A program made the position numbers and the translations under genes. Shown one piece after another: positions 9,198 through 18,032 of a stretch of 64,000 nt of DNA (the stretch's first letter is position 1; every line of letters starts with the position of its first letter). The notes beneath the pieces are model-generated. The model was given only the letters and a program-made list of their open reading frames with translations. It was not told the origin of the DNA and made no database searches. The stretch lies in assembly GCA_900105225.1 (NCBI GenBank), contig LT629764.1, forward strand, positions 3,926,501 to 3,990,500. The letters are read 5' to 3'. This DNA is from Paenibacillaceae bacterium GAS479 (GTDB lineage: Bacteria > Bacillota > Bacilli > Paenibacillales > Paenibacillaceae).

Positions 9198-9245
9198 AAA
9201 AACGCTCCCCATGCTGCTTAAAAGCGGCGTGGGGAGCGTTTTTTT
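9198..9245. terminator. Strong bidirectional terminator
   Basis: AAAAACGCTCCCC pairs with GGGGAGCGTTTTT, with further pairing inside the loop, giving a T run on both strands. It serves ytvI and shields it from the reverse-strand gene at 9461. Confidence 0.9.
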
Positions 9246-9295
9246 GTTTATGCCGATAAATTGGGAATTTCGATCATGGATTCTTTTAAGTGCGT

Positions 9296-9453
9296 GTTCA
9301 AAAAGGTCGCCAATGGGCACCGAGAAGGTTGTATGAACCAGAAGAAGGAGGTTGGCAAACCTAGATGAGCACCGGACTTCGAAGGTGAATACAAGATTCG
9401 ATTTCGAGTTCGCCTCCTGGTTTACTTCGTGATCAATGGTAGCCTTATTGAAC
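9296..9453. mobile_element. MITE-like inverted-repeat element
   Basis: A 158-base segment with imperfect terminal inverted repeats: GTTCAAAAAGG at 9296-9306 and CCTTATTGAAC at 9443-9453, with pairing continuing inward (CCAATGG against CCATTGA). Internal stretches also pair in part (AACCAG with CTGGTT). It encodes nothing and ends 7 bases short of the stop codon of the short-chain dehydrogenase. It resembles repeats I recall from Bacillales genomes; I cannot name the family. Confidence 0.55.
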
Positions 9454-9460
9454 TACCTCT

Positions 9461-10369
9461 TTAACGGTACTCGGAACAGCTAGCTGGCTTGCCCGCATCC
9501 ATCACTTCTACGAGATACCTCCAGCAATCTGGCTGTGATCCGTCAAGATCATAAAAACTATAATCTTTGGCAAGCTCGCCGCTTGATACAGATTGACCGT
9601 TCCACCTGGAAACCTCCGGATCTCCGGCTAACGCAGCAACGGCGCGCCCTATAAAACGAGGCGATTCCGAAATCGCGAAATGAGGTTCTTCCAAAGTGGC
9701 GTCACGCCAGTTTTCTTCCTTGACGCCAAAGTGCTGGAGCATGATTTCAGAGCGCATCCAGCCTGGAGTCACTGCTATTGCCGTGCAATTGTAAGGTTTT
9801 AGCTCATGGGCTAAAGACTGAGCCATCCGAATGACGGACGATTTGGCCAGATCGTAGAACATAGATAAGCGGTAGTTTTGATCATTGTAGTCTGCCGTTC
9901 CGTCGGTTATCTCGACAACTAGTCCATTTGGGTTTTGAATTAACAAAGGAAGTGCAAAATGACTGGTGATGATATGTGTGTCAATTGCAAGCCGAAGCAT
10001 ACGAAATCCTTGTTCAAGGGAGTGCTCCCACACGGGCACAAACTGCTTCAAATCTTCACCGCCCCAAACATCGTTGACCAGAATATCCAGTCGTCCCTGT
10101 TCCTTCTCGATGCGGGCGATTAAAGCTTTAACCTGATCCGGGTCGAGATGATCCACCTGAACCGCAATTCCTTGACCACCTGCATCATTTACAAGTTCGG
10201 CGGTTTCTTCAATCGTTTCAGGACGATTGTATTCGGAGCGCTGTGCTCGTGTTGTGCGTCCGGTCACATAAACCGTCGCTCCAGCCGCTCCTAATTCAAC
10301 AGCAATTCCTCTGCCAGCGCCGCGTGTTGCACCTGCCACCAAAGCTACTTTCCCCGTTAAAGGTTTCAT
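9461..10369 (-). CDS. SDR family NAD(P)-dependent oxidoreductase
   Basis: 302-residue short-chain dehydrogenase. The N-terminal Rossmann fold has GATRGAGRGIA (about residues 13-23), and TGRTTR suggests a preference for NADPH. The usual NNAG is replaced by NDVWGG. The active-site pair is YDLAK. The chain is about 50 residues longer than the classical 250, with the extra part at the C-terminus, as in DHRS1-like members. AAGGAGGGG precedes the ATG. The substrate cannot be inferred. It is a single gene with opposite orientation to its left neighbour. Confidence 0.85.
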   Translation of the reverse strand: MKPLTGKVALVAGATRGAGRGIAVELGAAGATVYVTGRTTRAQRSEYNRPETIEETAELVNDAGGQGIAVQVDHLDPDQVKALIARIEKEQGRLDILVNDVWGGEDLKQFVPVWEHSLEQGFRMLRLAIDTHIITSHFALPLLIQNPNGLVVEITDGTADYNDQNYRLSMFYDLAKSSVIRMAQSLAHELKPYNCTAIAVTPGWMRSEIMLQHFGVKEENWRDATLEEPHFAISESPRFIGRAVAALAGDPEVSRWNGQSVSSGELAKDYSFYDLDGSQPDCWRYLVEVMDAGKPASCSEYR

Positions 10370-10495
10370 GTTCGGCTTCCCCTCCTTAGTTCTATCACTG
10401 ATTGTAGACGATCATTATGACACCTTATGTCATATTGTTAGCAGCTCAGATGTCTTTTTAACCATGAGAGAACGAGGGGCTGTCGGGTTCTGAAC

Positions 10496-11224
10496 TCAAA
10501 TCTGCATATGTCGCCGATCCTGCCCGGTACGAGCGCGCGCGATCGCGAATGGAAGATAGAGCGCCAAGAAAATAAGCAGCGCTGCAGCTTCCAAAGAGAG
10601 GATATACCACGGATAAGGTCCGAGGAAGTCCAGCATAGAAGCGGTAGGCGGCTTGCGTGCCAGGAACATGTAATTGGCGCCGCTTAAGCGGTTGACCGCA
10701 AAGACGATGGCCGCAATGACATTGAGTGCAATCCAGGCAGTAAACACAGAACGAAGTGTCGGGCGGAAGCCTTCGACCCAGACCATGTAAAGAGCGGATA
10801 AGATCAGCAGCCCGTGAGCGGCAAAAAATTCAAGAAAGCGGAAATGAGGAAAAGCATAACCGAGGGCAGGTGTAGCCAGTGCTTGGAGCGCACCCCCGAT
10901 GGCTGTGAAATAGACGATGTGGAACAGGAAACGGCTACGCAGCAACAGCATGGGGATAGAGAGGTAGAGCGAGATGCTGCATAGCTCAAAAGGAAGTGTG
11001 GAGGATGCTTGGAAAATTCCGTTGCGGAAATACCAGATATTTAGCAGAATCTCACAGACGGCAAGCAGCGCTGCGAGTACAAGTCTGCCGGCTGCGGGCT
11101 TGCTCCGCGCCAGTGGTCTACGGAATAGATAAAGCAGCACGACAGCGGCGGTAATTAATCCAAGGCTGAGCAGATGGGACGGACTGAACAGAATGAAGCG
11201 TTCGGTAACTTCAGATTGAAACAT
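10496..11224 (-). CDS. YwaF/TIGR02206-type integral membrane protein
   Basis: 242 residues with about seven hydrophobic segments, starting FILFSPSHLLSLG and containing the family-typical LPFELCSISLYLSIPMLL and LGPYPWYILSLEA. This matches the TIGR02206 membrane family that includes B. subtilis YwaF. Function is unknown. I place the start at 11224, after GGAAGG; an in-frame ATG six codons upstream lacks a ribosome binding site. Confidence 0.75.
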   Translation of the reverse strand: MFQSEVTERFILFSPSHLLSLGLITAAVVLLYLFRRPLARSKPAAGRLVLAALLAVCEILLNIWYFRNGIFQASSTLPFELCSISLYLSIPMLLLRSRFLFHIVYFTAIGGALQALATPALGYAFPHFRFLEFFAAHGLLILSALYMVWVEGFRPTLRSVFTAWIALNVIAAIVFAVNRLSGANYMFLARKPPTASMLDFLGPYPWYILSLEAAALLIFLALYLPFAIARARTGQDRRHMQI

Positions 11225-11432
11225 GACACCCCTACCTTCCATTTTTGTCTCTGTGCGGACGGATTAGCGACAACTTCGCCATATTGGTTTTAAGTCCTTT
11301 TTTTTGCAGAAGAATCCCCATTAGCACTGCAAATCCAGGCCGGAGAACGCAGGCTGCTTAAGAAAAGGCTAAGAATTGTAGCCGGTTAACGTTAAGAACT
11401 GCTTGTTAATATGAAAAAAAGGAGGCGGAGCA

Positions 11433-11864
11433 ATGCCATTTAGCATTATGAGACGCAAGTTTTTATATGTCATGGCCTCCTCAATGTTGCTGGGCGGAGT
11501 GGGCGGAATTATTTTTATGGAGTCTGTCACTGCGCTCTCCTCCAAGCCAGCGTCAGGCTCCATCACCGGAGTGTTGGCAAGAGCTCTCATTCAATCTGTA
11601 GGTATCCGTCCGGCTGGACTGCTCGTTGTATTAGGTCTTTCAAGTCTGTTGTTCTGGTGGCGGTCTGCCAAAATAGAGGAACAAATGAGGGCTAACGAAG
11701 TCGAGCCTGAGTTGGACTCCGAACAAAAGGAAGGGCAGTATTCAGTCCATGAGCCAGCAGGAAAAGCGGTCGATCAGCCCGTAAACGAGGAGCTGATGAG
11801 AGCACTACAGCGGACTCTTGAGCTGATGCGGGAGCAGACGCACCAGAGAGAAGGAAGGAAATGA
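11433..11864 (+). CDS. Two-TM protein coupled to a penicillin-binding protein gene
   Basis: 143 residues, not recognised as a named family. Two hydrophobic segments lie at about residues 10-30 and 60-75, followed by a charged tail with a C-terminal amphipathic helix (NEELMRALQRTLELMREQ). AGGAGGCGG precedes the ATG. The stop overlaps the next start by four bases, so it is probably translated together with the class A penicillin-binding protein and may act as its membrane partner; that link is inference from gene order only. Confidence 0.65.
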   Translation: MPFSIMRRKFLYVMASSMLLGGVGGIIFMESVTALSSKPASGSITGVLARALIQSVGIRPAGLLVVLGLSSLLFWWRSAKIEEQMRANEVEPELDSEQKEGQYSVHEPAGKAVDQPVNEELMRALQRTLELMREQTHQREGRK

Positions 11865-13789
11865 GCGGGAAAACGCGTGTTTCAGCTGAGCCGCGAAGGG
11901 CAGCAGGAGCTTTGGCAACGGTTCCTGATGGGGGCGCTGCTTATGTCACCGCCGGTCGGCGGGGCCGTTTCCGGTTGAAAAATATATTTTTCTGGCTGTA
12001 TGATGCGACGGTTATATGCACCTTGGCAGCCCTGCTGCTGGCATTTTGCCTATATGCAACAGGAGAATGGCTGACCCGCGACGGCCCGGAGCCGGATCGC
12101 CTCTCATCGTTTGAAACCGTTGTGATCGACCGTTATGGCAAGCGGGCTGGCTTGCTCCAACAGCCGGGACAGGGGACTCGGGAAGCAGCAACGGCAGATG
12201 AGCTGACGCCGCTTCTGAAAGCTGCATTCGTGGCAGTTGAGGACAAACGTTTTTACGAGCATGCTGGGGTAGATGTGAAAGCGATTGTGAGAGCAGCCGG
12301 TACGAATGCTGCGGCAGGCCGAGTCAGGCAGGGCGGCAGCACCATTACGCAGCAACTGGCCCGTACGCTGTATTTATCCAACGACAGAACCTGGGTACGC
12401 AAAGGATTGGAGCTGTCAGCAGCGCTTGCTCTAGAGCGCAAGCATTCGAAGGAAGAGCTGTTGGCCGGATATTTGAACGAGGTCTACATGGGCAAACAGC
12501 TATATGGGATCAAGGCTGCGGCCAAATTTTATTTCGGCGTGAAAAGCCTTGAACAGCTTAAGCTGTGGCAAATAGCGACTTTAGCTGGAATTCCGAAAGG
12601 TCCCGCGTTGTACAATCCGCTTGATCAGCCTGCGCAAAGCTCCGAAAGACGGTTAGTTGTACTGAAGTTGATGAGGAGCCAGGGACTGATTTCAGCGCAG
12701 GAGCTGCAAGAGGCAGCCAAAGTTCGTTATTCTCCGCCTGCCTCCAATTCTTCGAAGGAAGTGAGACTGTCGTCAGCTCTGCTGGATACGCTGATGAAGG
12801 AGGCGAGCCGGCTGACCAAGCTGTCTCGCGACGAGCTGATGAAGGAAGGACTTACCATATCGACCGGTTGGGACCCGGCTGCACAGGCGCAGTTGGACAA
12901 AGTTTTTGCCGATGAAAAGGCATTCCCGCGCAGCGCATCCGGCAAGCCGGTTCAGGCTGCAGCGGTGCTGCTGGACAATGAAAGCGCAGAGATTCGCGCG
13001 CTTGCCGGAGGACGCGGAAGCGGTGCGACAGGGCTGAACCGTGCACTCGCCAGGCGACAGCCCGGCTCGATGATCAAGCCTCTTGCTGTGTATGGGCCTG
13101 CTCTGGAATCCGGGAAGTATTCGCCGGACAGCCTGCTTGAAGATCAGGCGGCTAATTATAGCGGGTATAAACCGAAGAACCTCAGTGGACGATACAGCGG
13201 CCGAATGATGATGAGAGAGGCGTTGCAGAAGTCAACTAACGCTCCGGCGGTATGGCTGCTGGACCAGATTGGCATGAAAGCTTCGCTGGCTTTTATGGAG
13301 CGGGTCGGGATTCAAACGGAAAGGGATGACCGCCATCTGGCGCTTGCTCTAGGCGGTTGGACACGCGGAATTACGCCGCTTGAGGCTGCACAAGCATTCC
13401 GTGCATTTGCTGCCGGAGGCTTTTACCGGGAAGGGCATCTGATCACCTCGATCCGGGATCGGAGCGGCAAGCTGCTTTATGAGGCGAAGAGCAAGGAAAC
13501 CAAAGCGATGTCCCAGACCACCGCGGCTCGAATGAATGACATGTTGCTGCAGGTCGTTCGGGAAGGTACAGGGCGGCAGGCAGGAGTCGGGGGGCTGCAG
13601 GCAGCAGGCAAAACCGGCACAACACAGCTGCCGGGCGCTCCGGCCGAAGCAGCGCGCGATGCCTGGTTCGCCGGATATACCGGCAACCGAACTCTGGCGG
13701 TGTGGATTGGACTAGACAGCAGTTCAGAGGACTATATGATTGCTACCGGCGCGGATGCCGCTCGCGTGTTTCGGCTTGTGATGGATTGA
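11861..13789 (+). CDS. Class A penicillin-binding protein (transglycosylase/transpeptidase)
   Basis: 642-residue bifunctional peptidoglycan synthase anchored by one membrane segment near residues 40-65. The GT51 glycosyltransferase domain shows EDKRFYEHAGVD with catalytic E127, GGSTITQQLARTLYL and RKHSKEELLAGYLNEVYMG. The transpeptidase domain has SMIK (S403, K406), STN (458-460) and KTG (584-586), so both activities look intact. It is shorter than PBP1 of B. subtilis and lacks a long C-terminal extension, closer to PbpG/PbpF-type enzymes, which act in vegetative or spore wall synthesis. It overlaps the preceding small membrane protein gene. Confidence 0.92.
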   Translation: MSGKTRVSAEPRRAAGALATVPDGGAAYVTAGRRGRFRLKNIFFWLYDATVICTLAALLLAFCLYATGEWLTRDGPEPDRLSSFETVVIDRYGKRAGLLQQPGQGTREAATADELTPLLKAAFVAVEDKRFYEHAGVDVKAIVRAAGTNAAAGRVRQGGSTITQQLARTLYLSNDRTWVRKGLELSAALALERKHSKEELLAGYLNEVYMGKQLYGIKAAAKFYFGVKSLEQLKLWQIATLAGIPKGPALYNPLDQPAQSSERRLVVLKLMRSQGLISAQELQEAAKVRYSPPASNSSKEVRLSSALLDTLMKEASRLTKLSRDELMKEGLTISTGWDPAAQAQLDKVFADEKAFPRSASGKPVQAAAVLLDNESAEIRALAGGRGSGATGLNRALARRQPGSMIKPLAVYGPALESGKYSPDSLLEDQAANYSGYKPKNLSGRYSGRMMMREALQKSTNAPAVWLLDQIGMKASLAFMERVGIQTERDDRHLALALGGWTRGITPLEAAQAFRAFAAGGFYREGHLITSIRDRSGKLLYEAKSKETKAMSQTTAARMNDMLLQVVREGTGRQAGVGGLQAAGKTGTTQLPGAPAEAARDAWFAGYTGNRTLAVWIGLDSSSEDYMIATGADAARVFRLVMD

Positions 13790-13924
13790 GTTTGATGGTA
13801 GTTGAGGAGCAGCCGCAATTGCTTATTCAGCAGGAGATTCTGTTTATTCTATCGAAGTTTATATATAATTGAGAATAAAGAACGACTGTCTAATTCACAA
13901 AATTTACATCGAGAAGGTGGTTGT

Positions 13925-14533
13925 ATGGAGAATGATGTTTCAATAGAAAATTTAAAAATAGAAATTACAAGTGAAGATACAGAAAGTATAAGGCCGATTG
14001 AAGAAGTGATTTCCGATTTCAAAATTTATTTGCCTGAACTAACGAGCGATATTAAAGACTTGTTGCTAATGAATAATAAAGAATTTAAAAGAAGAATGAT
14101 TTATTTTATGAATAAGTTCGTTTTTTTTATGGATACTTCTAATTGGAATGAGCAAAGTGTTTTCATAGAAAATTTATTATCTATTCTAAATCGATATACA
14201 CTGGGGCGACGTCGCCAGTTGCATATTTCTTATAAATTTGACTTTTATGGTGTTGACGATGAAATATTCAGAAAAAAAATCAAACTCCCGATAGATAATG
14301 GAAACTTAACAAATGTAGTTCCTGACGTACTAGGCTTTACTGTAGAATATAAAATGGAAACTTTCGATATTTGGATCCATGATAAAGCTCCTCATGACGA
14401 ATTTTTAACTATACAAGTTCAATTTAATAAGGGCTTTGGAGAGATTGATAATATTCAGTGCAGTATCGATGATGTAGTTAAAAATTTCCCGCAAGAAATG
14501 AAAGTTTACTTGGACAAGTTTTTTATTAAATAG
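13925..14533 (+). CDS. Unknown protein, first gene of an AT-rich three-gene unit
   Basis: 202 residues, acidic and lysine-rich, no membrane segment, no family recognised. The frame is open upstream, but the ATG at 13925 follows GAAGGTGG and a good -10 box (TATAAT, 13864-13869) lies upstream with a poor -35. Base composition drops sharply relative to the neighbouring penicillin-binding protein gene, which suggests acquisition by transfer. It is followed by a possible antitoxin and a PIN-domain gene in the same direction with short gaps, so it may belong to that system. Confidence 0.65.
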   Translation: MENDVSIENLKIEITSEDTESIRPIEEVISDFKIYLPELTSDIKDLLLMNNKEFKRRMIYFMNKFVFFMDTSNWNEQSVFIENLLSILNRYTLGRRRQLHISYKFDFYGVDDEIFRKKIKLPIDNGNLTNVVPDVLGFTVEYKMETFDIWIHDKAPHDEFLTIQVQFNKGFGEIDNIQCSIDDVVKNFPQEMKVYLDKFFIK

Positions 14534-14550
14534 GTTCAGGGGATATGAAC

Positions 14551-14982
14551 ATGACAATAGCCAATAAGACATTCCAAAAAAGAATTATTGAGAGCCAGGC
14601 GAATTTTGGTGTCACAATGCTAATGAATTATAGACTATCCCTTATTCAAACTGATGAGGATCAATTAAGAGCACAGACAGATTTTTTGAATATTTTACAT
14701 CAAGATAGTATAAAATTGATCGATGAGCCCAATCATATCCAATCAGGGAAGGCAGTTTTAGGGGAAATTAAAAAGGAAGTGCTCAGAATGGAAAAGAAAA
14801 GAGAACTGCTGGAAGCAAAGTTGAAGCTTGCTGCACAAAAAGGTAAGCAATCAGCTACTTACAAGCAATTGAAGTCTTTATCCGAGGAGCCGCGTGTTGC
14901 TAAGCGAGAAGAAATAATTGATTTCATATCTTCAATGAATCCCTCTCTTTCTGAAGAGATTTTGTCGGATAGAAGGGATTGA
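14551..14982 (+). CDS. Possible antitoxin partner of a PIN-domain protein
   Basis: 143 residues, helical and charged, with a probable coiled coil (EIKKEVLRMEKKRELLEAKLK). No DNA-binding motif is obvious. I start at 14551 (MTIANK) because CAGGGGA stands seven bases before it; an ATG two codons upstream is too close. It ends 5 bases before the PIN gene start, the usual arrangement for antitoxin followed by toxin. The antitoxin role is inferred from position only. Confidence 0.55.
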   Translation: MTIANKTFQKRIIESQANFGVTMLMNYRLSLIQTDEDQLRAQTDFLNILHQDSIKLIDEPNHIQSGKAVLGEIKKEVLRMEKKRELLEAKLKLAAQKGKQSATYKQLKSLSEEPRVAKREEIIDFISSMNPSLSEEILSDRRD

Positions 14983-14987
14983 TAATT

Positions 14988-15449
14988 ATGTGCTATTTCT
15001 TTTTTGACTCTTGTGCGGTTGTTCGGGCATATAATGAGTTTGAGCAAGGACATCTTCAAGCCAAAGAACTTTTCTTTAATAACGACAACACTATAATAGT
15101 TTGTGAACTTATGCATTTAGAGTTTACTTCTGCAATGAAAAAGAAGATGTATCCAAGCAATGGTCAACAAATGAATCAAATGGCTATTGATTCCCTCCGA
15201 TTAATTGCCTCGGAAATAGTTCAAAAAGTCGACGATAACACATTGATTTTTATCCTACTGGATTCAGAAATATATAAAAATGCTGTCGATCTGGTTAGAA
15301 ATCATGGATTGAGAACTTTGGATGCAATTCAACTTCAGTCTGCATTAACTTATCAAGGATTAGACATTACTTTTGTAAGCTCTGACAACAAAATGTGTGA
15401 AGCTGCCGGCAATTATTTTACCGTAATTAATCTAAATAATAATAAATAA
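14988..15449 (+). CDS. PIN-domain protein, VapC-like
   Basis: 153 residues. The pattern matches PIN nucleases: FFFDSCAVV with D7, an acidic residue in ELMHLEF, LRTLDAIQLQSAL and FVSSDNKM, which together supply the four acidic metal ligands of the family. VapC-type proteins cleave RNA. The ATG is chosen because AGAAGGGA lies 9 bases upstream; a TTG three codons earlier is in frame. The gene ends its unit at a terminator shared with the convergent gene. Confidence 0.8.
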   Translation: MCYFFFDSCAVVRAYNEFEQGHLQAKELFFNNDNTIIVCELMHLEFTSAMKKKMYPSNGQQMNQMAIDSLRLIASEIVQKVDDNTLIFILLDSEIYKNAVDLVRNHGLRTLDAIQLQSALTYQGLDITFVSSDNKMCEAAGNYFTVINLNNNK

Positions 15450-15486
15450 AAGGACCTAATTAAAAAATAATCAGGTCCTTTTATTT
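15444..15486. terminator. Bidirectional terminator between convergent genes
   Basis: AAATAAAAGGACCT pairs with AGGTCCTTTTATTT over an AT-rich loop, serving the PIN gene and the reverse gene at 15503. Confidence 0.88.
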
Positions 15487-15502
15487 ATTCTCAACTAACA
15501 GA

Positions 15503-16384
15503 TCATGCGAATGCATCCCAAAAATCCACTTCGTGAACGATAAGAATTCGATGTCCCTTTTTTCTAAGTGCTATTGCTTTTTCTATTTTTCGACCATAAC
15601 ATGAAAATGCCCAGCAAGGATTTCCACTATCTCCAACGATTAAATAGTGGGTGTCTTTAATGACGTTTTTGTGGAAATAAGCTCCGTTATTTTGAATTAG
15701 CTCTTCGAATTCAGACCGTTTTAACCTGCTAGATTCTCCTGTAAAGCAAAAGTTTCCGCCGACTATCGTAATTTCAGGCCCCAAAGCACAAATTCCTTGG
15801 ATATTCATTTCTTGCTTTAGGTTCTTCATTTCATCAAAATTGATGTTATATGATGCTTGGGTTTCGATAAAATCGGAAAAAAATGCTTTTAATATCTTTT
15901 CCTCTGTTTCGTCAATCTTACCATCCTCTAAAACTTTGAATACAAGTGAGTATGCTTCATCATAGGGATAAACGGTTTCGAGATGCGAGTTTTGATTTAA
16001 CCAATTTTTTAGCTCTGTAATTTCTTCTTTATTTATTTTATTGTCACTTAAAATGCCATGAAGAAAACCATGAAGCTCCTGAATATCATGTTCAACTACG
16101 CCATAATATGGCGACTTATTTATATACGAATCACATGCCCAGCGCATGTCTTCTAGCTCTTCAATAGAGAGTATACCATTTTCCAAAGATGCCACGATTA
16201 GCGGAATAATTTCTTTGAATGGATGTTTGTTTCGATGTTGATTTTGCAGTAAACACCAATTTTGTAATTCTTCTATTTCCTCAGATCGGATTTCTACATC
16301 AGCTGTTATACCTCTAATAATCCCAGTGAGAGTGAGCAAAGATTTTTCAAAAACAGCTTTTCCCATGTAGGAAGCGTATACCAT
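15503..16384 (-). CDS. TerB-like repeat protein with C-terminal BRCT domain
   Basis: 293 residues. The first 200 hold a repeated acidic helical pattern (SLENGILSIEE, ILSDNKINKEE, VLEDGKIDETEEK), each with D or N at spaced positions, resembling TerB-like or EF-hand-like helices. Residues after about 205 read as a BRCT domain (GGNFCFTGESSRLKRSEFEELI, then THYLIVGDSGNPCW), as in NAD-dependent DNA ligases and replication-linked proteins. The start at 16384 follows AAGGG with nine bases between. Function unknown; a DNA damage or defence role is plausible. AT-rich like the adjacent PIN unit. Confidence 0.65.
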   Translation of the reverse strand: MVYASYMGKAVFEKSLLTLTGIIRGITADVEIRSEEIEELQNWCLLQNQHRNKHPFKEIIPLIVASLENGILSIEELEDMRWACDSYINKSPYYGVVEHDIQELHGFLHGILSDNKINKEEITELKNWLNQNSHLETVYPYDEAYSLVFKVLEDGKIDETEEKILKAFFSDFIETQASYNINFDEMKNLKQEMNIQGICALGPEITIVGGNFCFTGESSRLKRSEFEELIQNNGAYFHKNVIKDTHYLIVGDSGNPCWAFSCYGRKIEKAIALRKKGHRILIVHEVDFWDAFA

Positions 16385-16570
16385 GAACCCCATCCCTTAT
16401 CAGCCCCATCGGATGGGGGACTTGCTAAGATCTCAGCTGAGTTGTTCAAGAGATTCGAGTTATGCTCATAAATTCCTTCTTCTCACTTTAAATTCGTCGA
16501 TTTTCGACTCCGAGACGCCCCTCAAGCTGTTATCCTCATCTGTCCGTAGATGCTGTTTTTTGACCTTTTC

Positions 16571-16599
16571 TTTACACCGGAATGCTAGTTTGATAGAAT
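16571..16599 (+). promoter_or_regulatory. SigA-type promoter of the biotin operon
   Basis: TTTACA (16571-16576) and TAGAAT (16594-16599) are separated by 17 bases, close to the vegetative consensus. Transcription would start near 16606, just before the operator. Confidence 0.75.
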
Positions 16600-16612
16600 A
16601 ACCCCATTCATT

Positions 16613-16645
16613 TGTTAACCATTATATATTTTATGTTGGTTAACA
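16613..16645 (+). promoter_or_regulatory. BirA-type biotin operator
   Basis: Perfect inverted repeat TGTTAACC and GGTTAACA with a 17-base AT-rich spacer, between the promoter and bioA. It matches the half-sites bound by holo-BirA in Bacillota, so biotin excess should repress the operon. The spacer is slightly longer than the 14-15 bases usually quoted. Confidence 0.85.
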
Positions 16646-16667
16646 TATATTCAGGGGAGATGGTCAT

Positions 16668-18032
16668 ATGACAAGCGAATACGAAAGGCTTTCTGCACTG
16701 AATAAGGCTTATTTATGGCATCCTTTTACTCAAATGAAAGAGTATAATAGCTCCTCCCCTCTCATTATCGAACGCGGTGAAGGCGTCATGCTTTACGATG
16801 TGCAAGGACGGGCTTATTATGATGGCTTTTCATCCGTATGGCTCAACGTACATGGACATAATGTTCCGGAGTTGAATCGAGCAATTACGGAGCAGTTAAG
16901 GAATGTCGCCCATTCCACCCTTCTAGGGATGGCGAATGTACCGGCAATTGAGCTTGCAGAGAAGCTGGTAGAAATAACTCCGCCAGGATTGAATAAAGTA
17001 TTTTACTCTGATTCCGGTGCGACTGGTGTCGAGATTGCGATCAAGATGGCATTTCAGTATTGGCATAACAAAGGTTTTCGAAATAAAACAACGTTCATCA
17101 CGATGGATCAAGCGTATCACGGAGATACGATAGGTGCGGTAAGCGTTGGAGCAATCCCCTTGTATCATGAGGTGTTTCGCCCCATGTTATTTCCTTCGCT
17201 CACCATACCGTACCCATACCCTTATCGTTATGGTGGGGATGAGAAGGCGGCGATGGACGCTACGCTGACTGCTCTGCGTCATTTGCTTGAGACGCGGGCC
17301 GATGAGATTGCTGCTCTTATTGTGGAGCCGATCGTGCAAGGTGCTGGGGGCATCATCGTCATGCCGAGGGATTGCTTGCGCCAGATGGCCGAGCTTTGTG
17401 GGGAGTATGGAGTCCTGCTTATCGCAGACGAGGTGGCGACTGGTTTTGGCCGAACGGGGGCTATGTTCGCTTGTGATCTCGAAGGAGTTTCACCTGACTT
17501 GATGGTCATGGGAAAAGGGCTGACCGGCGGTTATTTACCTGTGGCAGCGACGCTTGCGACCGACGAGATTTATAATGCGTTTTATGCCGATTACGAGGAG
17601 CAGAAAACCTTTTTCCACGGTCATTCCTTCACAGGAAATCCGCTAGGCTGTGCCGTTGCGCTGGCTAGTTTGAAGCTGATGGAAGAGCGCGACATGGTTG
17701 AAGGCGTCAAGACGAAGGCTTCCTTCGTCGAGCAGAAATTAGCAGCACTTATAGATCGTCCCCATGTCGGCGAAATCAGGCAACAGGGACTGATGATCGG
17801 CATCGAGCTTGTGCGGGATAAAGCTTCACGAGTGCCGTACGACTGGGCGGAGCGGGTAGGAGTTCGCACGAGCTTGCGAGCAAGGGAACTGGGAATGTTG
17901 ACGAGACCGCTTGGGAATGTGATCGTTTTTATTCCTCCGCTTGCCAGCAATACAGCTGAGCTGGATGAGATGACGGATATTTTGACGGAATCGATCCTTT
18001 ATGCCACGGAAAAAGAGGGTGCAGTTGGATGA
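16668..18032 (+). CDS. bioA: Adenosylmethionine-8-amino-7-oxononanoate aminotransferase BioA
   Basis: 454-residue class III aminotransferase that makes 7,8-diaminopelargonate from KAPA. Signatures: LWHPFTQMKEY at the N-terminus, DSGATGVEIAIKMA, IADEVATGFGRTG, and the PLP lysine K283 in MGKGLTGGYLP. GGGGAGATGG precedes the ATG. It is the first gene after the BirA-type operator and overlaps bioD by four bases, so the operon is tightly coupled. Confidence 0.95.
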   Translation: MTSEYERLSALNKAYLWHPFTQMKEYNSSSPLIIERGEGVMLYDVQGRAYYDGFSSVWLNVHGHNVPELNRAITEQLRNVAHSTLLGMANVPAIELAEKLVEITPPGLNKVFYSDSGATGVEIAIKMAFQYWHNKGFRNKTTFITMDQAYHGDTIGAVSVGAIPLYHEVFRPMLFPSLTIPYPYPYRYGGDEKAAMDATLTALRHLLETRADEIAALIVEPIVQGAGGIIVMPRDCLRQMAELCGEYGVLLIADEVATGFGRTGAMFACDLEGVSPDLMVMGKGLTGGYLPVAATLATDEIYNAFYADYEEQKTFFHGHSFTGNPLGCAVALASLKLMEERDMVEGVKTKASFVEQKLAALIDRPHVGEIRQQGLMIGIELVRDKASRVPYDWAERVGVRTSLRARELGMLTRPLGNVIVFIPPLASNTAELDEMTDILTESILYATEKEGAVG

